Assembly (NCBI GenBank): GCA_905221605.1
Contig: CAJNDS010002335.1
Coordinates: 532,887-596,886, forward strand
Reading direction: 5' to 3'
Source: Symbiodinium natans
Taxonomy: Eukaryota; Sar; Dinophyceae; Suessiales; Symbiodiniaceae
DNA: 64,000 nucleotides
A program made the position numbers and the translations under genes. This document shows, in pieces, positions 20,401-31,128 of the stretch. Each line of letters begins with the position of its first letter. Positions within the stretch are counted from its first letter, which is position 1. The notes under the pieces are model-generated. The model worked only from the letters and a program-made list of their open reading frames with translations. It had not been told where the DNA came from and ran no database searches.

Positions 20401-23400
20401 TTTTCAAGTACATACACAATTAACACATAGTGTGTATAAATATAAATGTAAATATAAATATAAGTATAAGTATAAATTTAATAATAAAATAAGTATAAGT
20501 ATAAATCTAAATAATAAAATAAATAAAAAAATAGATAATTATGTATATATATATATATTAGCCATATATATATATCGAGACCGGGACGCTGTGGGAGTGC
20601 ACTTTTTTCTATTTGTTTAAAGATATTTCAAAAACACTCTCACAGCGCAGCCGTATTTTATATAAACAGAATCACGAGTCATGCACAAAATGCAGCATAC
20701 AAGTGCGCCAACACAAAGCAGCGATACGGTGTATGTCCTGTCCCCGTTTTCAAAATAAATCGGCCAACCTTATTGGAATCCTAGAAACAACAATAGGAAT
20801 CCTCTATTTATATCCGTAGGAACCCTATTTTCAATTAATCGGAGCCGTAAAGTCAATAGGACGCCTCTTGAAATGAATTGGAGGCCCCCTCACAAAAAGA
20901 TGAGAATCCTCGTAGAATTAATAGGAATCCTATTAAACTGAAGAGGAAGGAGCCCTACTACAATTAATACGAACCAATCGGACTCCTATAAAACATAAGG
21001 CGAACCCTTAGAAATACTAAAATGAACATGAGCCTAAACCAATAGGAACCCCTTTAAAGTGAATGAGATCCCTATTAAAATTAATACGAATCCCATTAAC
21101 ATGAACAAGAATCTGATGAAAATTGATAGGAATCTTATTACATGAGTAGGAGCCTTATTAAAATAATTCGGATCCTCTATTGAATTATCGGAACCAGATA
21201 ACAGTTACTAGGACGGAAGCCTATTTAAATGAATAGGAACCCTTGACAAATCAAAAAGAACCCGGGTTACAATTCACATGAATCCTATTAAAACGAGAAG
21301 GAATCTTACTAAAATGAATAGGAACCAATAGGCCTGCAAAACAATAGAATCCTTGTACAAGAACAAATAGGAACCCTACTAAACTAATAATTATGAGCCT
21401 AATCCTTAAAATTGATCAAAACCCATTGCGAATCCCAGTAACATGAATAAGAACCCTGCTTAGATTGATAGGAACCTTATTACATTGGTAGGAGCCTTAG
21501 GGCGTGATGTCTTAAAATATGTTGCTAAGGTACGGTGTTTAGTATAGATTTTAGGTTTTGCTTATTGGGGGATGATTGCTTGATACATCCTAGCTAAGGT
21601 ATAGTTTTTAGGACAGATGTCATGCTTTGCGTATTGGGGCGTGATTGATTATATGGAGGTTTTGGTACTCTCTCGAGATTTTGCAGGATTCGAGTTTGTT
21701 TTTTGGTACCTCCTCGAGAAATGGTGGCTGGGAGAGAGCCTCAGATCACGAAATTCATGGAAAACATTCGTTCTACCAATGTTGTTGAAAGATGGAGCCG
21801 AAAAAACATTGGTAAAACCGACGTTTTCCAAAAATCCATGATTTTCAAACCATGTGGCCGCGAGCACGAAATTCATGGATAACATTGGTTTTTACCAATG
21901 TTTTGAAGGATGGAGCCGAAAAAACGTCGGTAATGCCAATGTTTTCCAAAAAACCCATGCTTTTCAAACCATGTGGCTGGGAGCACGAAATTCATGGATA
22001 ATATATCAACGTTGTTTAAATTTGTGCAAAGCAGGACCTAGAGAGAACCTTTCATCGCCCACCAGATGAGAGAAACACAGAATGCCATGTGCTTGATTGT
22101 CCAGGTTAGTGCTTTTGTCACGTACAAAAGGGCACTCAGAAATATAAAACACACACAAAACACAAATACCAAAAACAACTGTACAAAAAAAGCGTACGAA
22201 AATGAAATAACACCTAAAAGCCTAAAGAAAAAACCCAAAAAACACCCTTCAGAAGACACCGAAAAACCGTACAAAAGAAAATGGTACAGCAAAATCTCCA
22301 ATAATACACAAAAGTCCTCGAAAAACCAAAAAAACCAAAAAAACCAAAAATACCAAAAAAACCAAAAAAACCAAAAAAACAAAAAAAACCAAAAAAAAAC
22401 CAAAAAAACCAAAAAAACCAATCCTGAGAGACTCTTCCCAGGGGGTCCGGCTCCCCAACAGAGTCCCTCAGGATTGGTTTTTTTGTTTTTTTTGGTTTTT
22501 TTGGTTTTTTTGGTTTTTTTGGTTTTTTTGGTTCTCTTGCACAAGAATCCCCAAAAAACAAAAAAACAAGAAAAACCAATCCTGAGAGACTCTTCCCAGG
22601 GGGTCCGGCTCCCCAACAGAGTCCCTCAGGATTGTTTTATTCATTTTTTTTGGTTTTTTTGGTTTTCTTGTTTCTTTTTCATTATTTTTGTTTTTGTAGG
22701 GATTTTGTGTGTGTTTTTTCTTGTTGCACGTTTTTCGTGTGTTTTTAAAGTTTTTTTAAAAGTTTTGCGTGTTTTTTTGTGGAAAAAGTGCACTCCCACA
22801 GCGTCCCATTTTCTATATATATATATATATATATATATTAATCAAGCAGCAGGGCCTTAAAGTGGAAGCCGACCCAGGTCTTCACGCTTGAGGTGTGTCT
22901 GCGCGTGTTCTCGGCGCCCTCGAAGTATGCCTACATCCGGGACCTCTACAACTGGGCCGATATGGTGTGCTGCGTGGGCCTTTTTCTTCGCATAGGCATT
23001 GGCTTTATAACATGGCACCCTGGCTGGTTTTCCGAACTTTCTCTCGTTCTCTTTTCTCTTTTCTCTTTTCTCTTTTCCCTTTTCTCTTTTCTCTGTTCTC
23101 TTTTCTCTGTTCTCTTTTCTCTTTTCTCTTTTATCTTTTCTGTTTTCTCTTTTCTCTTTTCTCTTTTCTCTTTTCTCTTTTCTCCTTTCTCCTTTCTCCT
23201 TTCTCCTTTCTCTTTCTCTTTCTCTTTCTCTCTCTCTCTCTGTGCTAGGATTCCCTCAACCTAAACCTAAACCCTAAGCCCTAATTCCCCAGCTTTTGTG
23301 TTTGTGGTCCCTTTCTATGAACCCCAAAGAGCCCCAGCCCCGAAGCTCAATGCGGCCGTCTTCTCGGTTTCGGGCGTTTTCGGTGCCAGCACTAGGGGTT

Positions 23401-26400
23401 TTGGGGTTGAGGGGGTTAGGGTTTAGGGTTTAGGGTTAGGGTTTAGGGTTTAGGGTTTAGGGTTTAGGGTTTAGGGTTTAGGGTTTAGGGTTTAGGGTTT
23501 AGGGTCTGGTTTAGGGCAAAGTATAGGATTTGAAGGGGTTTAAGGGTTAGAGGTCCTTAGGGCGTGCTGGAACCTGAGGCACCACGACAGACCTGTTGAG
23601 ATCTTCCTGCTCTTTGTGCTGCCAGTGCTGCGTCTGCTGAAGCTACTGAGATACTTCGAGTCCTTCAGGACCCACCCGACTAAACCCTAAACCCGAAACC
23701 CCAAACCCCAAACCCTAAACCATAAACCATAAACCCTAAACCCTAAACCCTAAACGCAGGGCGGGTCCGGGAATGGGGTCTGGGGAGCTGAATGTAAGAA
23801 CCGGCCTCGGGCTCAGAAGACCCAAGAGCTCTCAGCCCTTAACAGTTTAGGGTCTTCACCCTAAACCCTAAACCCTAAACCCTAAACCCGAAACCCTAAA
23901 CCCTAAACCCTAAACCCGAAACCCTAAACCCGAAACCCTCAGCCCTAAGCCCTAAGCCTTGCAAGTGGACGCGGTAGTGTGCATGACATTTTCCAAGCCG
24001 CCCAAAACAGTCCAGGAACGCCCAAAACTGCCCTTTATGGATTTTTTTCCGCTCGCTTGCGGCTTCGTGTTGCTGCTCCGCCAAGTTTAAAACCTCCTCC
24101 TCCTAGCAGCAGATCCTCTGTTGGTCTTAGCCAGGCGGCTGAAGCCAACATTTCTTAATAGCCTCACTTGGATTTCCTTAACGGGCCCAAGAGTCATCCC
24201 TAAGCTCTATACCCTGGACCCTGAACCCTACATCTCTAAACCCGCAACCCTACATCCCTAAACCTAAACCCTACATCCCTAAACCCTAAACAGTAATCCC
24301 AAGTATGGGGCCCTGATTCTAGGTCCCCCTGTCATACCTTAGAAACCATCCCATAGCCCTACTTGGAGGTTCATGGTACTTATAAACCACTTAGAAATGT
24401 ACATATAACCCAAGCTATGACCACATTAGGGCACTTAAGGGGCTTATAATGGGTTATAAGTACAGTCTTAATTGGTTAGTAAGTACCCTGAACCCTAAAC
24501 CCTAAACCCCAAACCCTAAACCCTAAAATAATTGGCTAATAAGTACCCTGAACCTCCAAGGAAGCCCTAAATCCCTTGCGAGGATCCTCGTGGATGCCGC
24601 GAGCAACGTCATCGCCTCCCTTCCTGTGTTGCTCTACGCGACTCAGCCTCGGATGGTAAAGGAGGTTGCGGTCAATTCTTGAGGTTTAGGCTCCAGAGTT
24701 TAGGGTTTAGGGTTTAGGGCTTAGGGCTTAGGGTTTAGACGTACGTAGTAGTCGGCCCTTGCAGTCTCAGCCCATCAGTGCGCGGCCTCTTGTGATGTGA
24801 CGTTGGAACTTTCGGTACTTGGGGGACTTGATTCCTTGTGTTTTTTCGGTGGGCCCCGAAGTCATCCTTGAGTCTTAAGTGGGTGGGTTGTGCAGAGTTT
24901 AGGGTTTAGGGTTTAGGGTTTAGGGTTTAGGGTTTAGGGCTCAGGGTGTAGGATGCACTTTAGGGGTGCAGGCGTTGGAGCTTTTTGTCACTTTCTCTCT
25001 CTGACAAGTTAGGCAACTGTGGCCTTTTGCCTCGGTCAAGTCACATAGCATCCCGCCAACAGCTACCCATAGCCAAAAAGTCCTTGAGCCTTAAACCCTG
25101 AACTCCTTAGTTAAATGAACCTAGGTGTGCTTTTCGGATATTGTATATTCTCCTTATTTGGCTTTATAAGGGGCCCTATCTAGAAATATTCTTCAAAGAG
25201 TTGGCCAGAAACGCCCTAGGACATACCTTCATACCCTAAACCCTAAACCGCAGGGTACGTATATAGAAATCTGTATCTATGTTTCTATCCATCCTGTATA
25301 TAAATGTATAGGCAAAAGTATTTATAAATACAATATGTATACATAGATATAGATAGAGACATGTGGGATAAGGAGCACGCGCGAATTCGATTTAAATCTG
25401 TTAGTGAGCTATGAACTTTTGAGCTCCATACATTTGCTGATTGCGCGTAGCACTGGCACGGCCTTAAATCAAGAGGCAGAGCGCCTCGAAAGTTTCTAGG
25501 ACGTTTGGGAGCTGACTCGATTGCCAACCTGCCAGTCCCCCTCCGGTGCCAATCCGAAACTCTCCTGGAAGCTGGGTTCAGGGCTTAGGGTGTAGGGTTT
25601 CGGGTGTAGGGGCTAGGGTTTAGGGTTTAGCGCTCAAGGCTTTTAATGGCTCAAGTTAAGACAGGCTCAGGCATGTAGGGTGTAGGGCCTAGGGCTCCAG
25701 GAGAAGGCCCTACATGAGAACTTAAGGTTTAGGGTATAGGGTTTAGGATTTCGGGTTTAGGGTTTAGGGTTTAGGGTGTGCGCAACCTCTACGGCTCAGG
25801 TGATGCTCTTGCTGGTGATCATCTCCTCCAACGCGATCTTCCTAGCCGAGCCACTGAGGTTGATCTGGAACTCATTTTGCAAGAGTTTAGGGTTTAGGGT
25901 TTAGGGTTTAGGGTTTAGGGTTTAGGGTTTAGGGTGGGCCCCTCTGGGCCGTAAAGGCCCGAAACCCTGATCCCCAGACCTAGATCCTACTCCCTCCGCA
26001 AGTCCGAATCCCTGGGAACTAGCCCCTGAACCCTAGCCCTAAACCCTAAACCCTGAACCCTAAACCCTTAACCCTAAACCCTAAACCCCTAAACCCTAAA
26101 CCCTGGGTCTGCTTTTGAAAGCCCCAAACCCAAGTCCGCTGCAGGTCGAGGGAGAACATCCCGAGCCTCCAGCACTCCGTTTGGTTGGCCGTGGTGGGAC
26201 GAGGGGAGGGTTTAGGGTTTAGGGTTTAGGGTTTAGGGTTTAGGGTTTAGGGTTTAGGGTTTAGGGTTTGGGTTTTGGGTTTTGGGTTTTGGGTTTTGGG
26301 TTTTGGGTTTTGGGTTTTGGGTTTAGGGTTTAGGGTTTAGGGTTTAGGGTTGTGGCTTCTGGGTTCTGGTTTCTGGGTTCTGGGTTCTGGGTTCAGGTTT

Positions 26401-29400
26401 AGGGTGCAGGGTGCAGGGTTTAGGGTTTAGGGTTTAGGGTTTCCTGTTTAGGGTTTCGCGTTCAGTGTATAGGGCCCATGTTTCAGGGTAGGGTTTAGGG
26501 GGATTAGTACATTTTCATAATAAAGGATCTTTTGCTTTGAAAACGTGCACTGCCACTATCTTTGATGCATGCCAAAGATTGCACGGTTCATGTAGGTTAG
26601 CCCTGAACCCTCAGCAAACCCGTGAATCCCTAAACCCTCTACACCTTACCCCCAAGCAAACCCCATCCCACCCAAACCGACGGAGAACTACCCTTGAACC
26701 TTCCGGCGCTCAAGCGCGAACACCCAACCTTGAACATCTCAACCCTTCAAAGCCCCATATAAGTCTTGGGGCTCAGGGTTATGTAGGGTTTTTAGGGCAA
26801 CCCTTGGGCCAAAACAACCCTAAAACCCGAAAAACCTAAAGCCCTGAAACCCTAGGGCTTTAGGGTATAGGGTTTAGGGAAAACCCTAAACCCTAAACCC
26901 TAAACCCTAAGCCCTAAACCCTAAACCCTAAACCCTAAACCCTAAACCCTAAACCCTAAACCCTAAACCCTAAACCCTAAACCCTAAACCCAGACATGGT
27001 GGTGCCAGGTCACCATGACGACGGTGGGTTATGGCGATTTCGCGCCGCAGTCTTTGCCTGGCTACATTGTCGCCTCTTGGGCTGGTGAGGGTGTAGGGTT
27101 TGGGGTTTAGGGTTTAGGGTTTAGGGTTTAGGGTTTAGCAAACTCCCATGTCCTCAACCCAAGCCTCTATTTCTACAAACCCCAAGCTTTGTCCTGTAGA
27201 ATTCGGACAACAATGCCTAGAAAGACCCGAGTGTGCCAAAAGGGGAACGATGGCTCGCCCTAAACCCTACACCCTAAACCCTAAACCCTAAAAAAGTGGG
27301 GTTTAGGGGGTGTGCAGGAAGGGGGGTGGGAGGAGGGAGTTCGGTTGAGGGCATAGTCCTCTTTTTGGTAAGGATCCCTCATGCTGCGTTCCCCCAACCC
27401 TAAACCCTAAGCCCTAAACCTTAAACCCTAAACCCTAAACCCTAAACCCTAAACCCTAACACCCTGAACCCTGAACCCTGAACCCTGAACCCTGAACCCT
27501 GAAACCTAAACTGTGGGGCACACAGTTCACCAGAAGACCAGCCCAGGTCTCCTTCTTGTCGGTGGCCGCCTGCATCGCAACCGTCCTCTTTTCTGCTTGC
27601 GGGCTTCGGGTTGAGGATGTAGCACTAAACCCTAAACCCTAAACCCTAAACCTACTACCTACCAAACCCTGAACTCCAAGCCAAGAGCCCTACGTGCTAC
27701 ACTACACCCTAACACATCCCAAGCCTTCAACTTGGGATTCTCCCCCTTTTCCTAACAGCCCTTAAATAGGTTTAGGGTTTAGGGTTTAGGGTTTGGGGTT
27801 TAGGGTTTAGGGTTTAGAGTTTAGGGTTTGGAATGAAAGTGGCCCCTATTATCATCCTTATTAAGGACTGTTGGTATGAGGGGGGACATCCCAACCTTCA
27901 ACCCTCAGCCGTCTAAAACCTAGCTTCCACCGAAGAGGGGCATGAGATCTTCAGCAGCCTACAGAATTAATGTAGGGTTTTAGGGTTTTAGGGTTTTAGG
28001 GTTTAGGGTTTAGGGTTTAGGGTCTTAGTTATGATTGCTATTTGGGCTTACTGCTCTTATTACCTTTCTCTTTCTGGTAAAACACCCTAAGCCCTAGGCC
28101 CTAACCCCAAACCCTAAACCCTGAAAATCTAGACTTGGTTGTTCAAAAATACTACTATCATGGCTCTTCTCTTTCTAGTAGAACACCTTAAGCTCGACCT
28201 AACCCACCCTAAAGCCTAGACCTTTAGACTTTGTTGTTCAAAACGGGCCTGTCATGTTGACCAAAAGATGCGCGCCCATGACCAGGTCAGCGTGATCTTC
28301 TTCGCCCCTCGGCCTTGGGGGTGTTTAGGGTTTATAAGGGAGTATGTCTGTTTATATGGGTTTATAAGGGTATATATGGGTTTATAAGAGTTTATGTTGG
28401 GTTTATAAGGGTTTATGAGGGTTTAGGGTTTAGGATTTAGGCGATCGAGTGAGGGTTTATCGAATCAAGGGTTCCCCAAAAAGCAGATTCCTTATAATAG
28501 TGATGTGGCTACTGGGGTACTAAGTTATGGGCGGGATTCTAGAGCAAGGATTATAGTACTTGAGGGGTGTAGAAGGCGTGCCACTTTTCTGGCAAGTTCC
28601 AAAAACGGCACGGCCTCAGCAGACAGGATAACGGGGAAGGCTTGCGTCGTATCACATCCACAACAAGCACGATAACCCATTCCTGATAGTGATGGTGATC
28701 ATCACCATCCGGATCATCATCAAGTTAATGGCAATTGTGGTGATGACAAAGGTGATTGTCATGATGACGATGATGACGATGATGGCGATTGTGATGACGG
28801 TGCCAGTGATACTCACAATGAAGATGCTACTGATAGACGTCATATGACTCATTTAAAGAGCAAAAATGATGTCGACAATAAGCCAGCAAACACCACCATG
28901 GTACGAACCATGGGAATGATAACGATACTGGTACTGATTCGGAATGCAGCAGCGCAAAAAAGGAGAGAAAAGAGCATGAGATGAGGAAGACCAGAAACGC
29001 ACCAAGGCCCTCCCAGTTGGTATTCTGGGTCACGAGTTCACCTTCTGCTGGCAAAGCCGCGAGCCACTCCAGCAGCAGCGGCGTTGGGGGATTTGGGGCT
29101 TTCGTCAAGGGTTTAGGGTTTAGGGTTTAGGGGGCTTGAAGGTGAGGGCTTTAGGTCAAAGCACAGAAAAGGGGGTTTATAGGGTTTGGACGGTTTCAAG
29201 GGTTTAGAGCGGTACAGGGTGGGTTTTTTTATTGGGTTTATCGGATAACCCTAAACCCGAAATCCTAAGTTTGTACGGGGTTTGTAGTACATAAGGGTTT
29301 ATTGGGTTTACAGGGTCTATCGGGTTTAGGTGCGTGCGGGTGGCTGAGGCAGGTGCTCCTGCTCGCGCGAGCGCGAAGAGCTTTCGCGAAGTGGGGATGC

Positions 29401-31073
29401 TTGGCGCAGCCAAGGGTTTAATGTTTAGGGTTTAGGGTTTAGGGTTCAGGGTTCAGGGTTTAGGGTTTAGGGTTTAGGGTTCAGGGTTTAAGGCTTAGGG
29501 TTTAGGGTTCAGGGATTGTTTGTGTTTCAGTGCACATCTCTGCCTTAGTCCTCGTTACCGTTGGGGGGGCAAGAGCATGATTGGACTGTACGACGCAGCT
29601 CATCTGGCTTGAAGCCTCATGGGTGGCTTCTGAAGGAAGGACATTTGAGACTATTCCTTAAACCTGTAACCCTAAACCCCAAAGCCAAACCTTCTACATC
29701 TTCCTGCATCAAACGTGCTGCCGCTCCTTTGCTCCAACTTCGGTCAGACTGCGCGCTCAAGTCTTATTGTGAGAGTCTAGGCCTTGAGCCCTACACCCCG
29801 AATCCCCCAAACAAAAAAACCGCTAAATACCCTCGACCCCCTACATGCCCGAAGCCCTAAACCTTAAACCCTAAACCCTAAACCCTAAACCCTAAACCTT
29901 AAATGCCCTAAACCATTGGCCCTGGGTATGGGCCCTTACCCTTGTTTATAGGGAGCCGAAGTATCGGGCCCTTATTGTACATAGTGTAACAAAAAGGGGT
30001 TATATGACAGGGGACAAAAAGTAAGGGGCCATACTTGGAACCCTAAACCCTAAACCCTAAACCCTAAACCCTAAACCCTAAACCCTAAACCCTAAACCCT
30101 ACAGTAAACCCCAGATACCAACGCTTTGAGGATACACCGCTTCCGACATGAAGACCCTCTTCGAGTTTGCGGACCAGGATACTGAGTTGGGTTGCGGGTT
30201 GGGGGGGTTGGGGGTTGAGGGTTGAGGATTCAGGTTCCGTTTGTTTCCGCATTTTTATTTGAATATTATTATCATTGTTATTATGATGATTATTATTATT
30301 CGTATTATGATTTTTTTCATTGATTAGATTTTTTGTTGTTTTTTTGGGGGGGAGGGGTGTTCCAGGTTCCTCAGAGTTTTTTGAGACAGCACACTCGATG
30401 CTGAAAAGGGATGTCTCAGGGTCGCCCTTTTTTGGGATTCTTCATTTCTTCGACACCAGCAAGCTCAGTACCAACTAAACGAGGTTTAGGGTTCAGGGCT
30501 CAGGGTTTAGGGTTTAGGGTTTAGGGTCCCTACCGTGCCAAGGTTACAGGCGATCCCAATGAAGGAGTTGTCATGTTTTTGGGCCAAGAAAGAGTTCTGT
30601 CGGCTGGTATACCACTGAAAGCCCTAAACACCCTGAACCCTACATTTTTATATTGTTTAGGGTTTATGATTTAGGGTTTGGGGTACACCGTATACCCACC
30701 CACCGAAAAAAAATCAACATGTATGTACACATGGGGGTTTTCGAAAATGAGGGGTCCTAAAATAGACTCCCAAATAGTAGGATCCCCTTATCCAAACGGA
30801 CCCCAATAAGGATATCGTAAACCCCCATATACATACATACATACATACATACATACATACATACATACATACATACATACATACATACATACATACATAC
30901 ATACATACATACATACATACATACATACATACATACATACATACATACATACACACATATATATATATATATATATTTACATACATATACATATACATAT
31001 ACATATACATGTACATGTACATGTACATGTACATGTACATGTACATGTACACATACATATACACATACACATG

Positions 31074-31128
<55 letters not shown>

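Larger units (their letters stand above)
20583..22807. mobile_element. 2.2-kb element with terminal inverted repeats, inside a channel intron
   Basis: The left end starts GGGACGCTGTGGGAGTGCAC followed by CTTTTTTC. The right end (22782-22807) is its reverse complement apart from one T. Both ends lie beside TA-rich microsatellite DNA (ATATAT runs). The interior is AT-rich, unlike its surroundings. It contains a degenerate short-repeat field (20820-21500, AATAGGAACCCTATT-like units), a 118-bp tandem repeat (21747-22010) and a large A-rich/T-rich hairpin (22315-22660). No transposase frame is visible. It is probably a non-autonomous DNA transposon. It lies between exons 20165-20208 and 22853-22990. 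Confidence 0.8.

Noticed and set aside
22038-22860. Open frames of 192 and 264 codons rich in Phe/Leu or Lys/Asn/Gln
   Set aside because: They read through the A-rich/T-rich hairpin and palindromes of the TIR element. The composition is dictated by the repeat.
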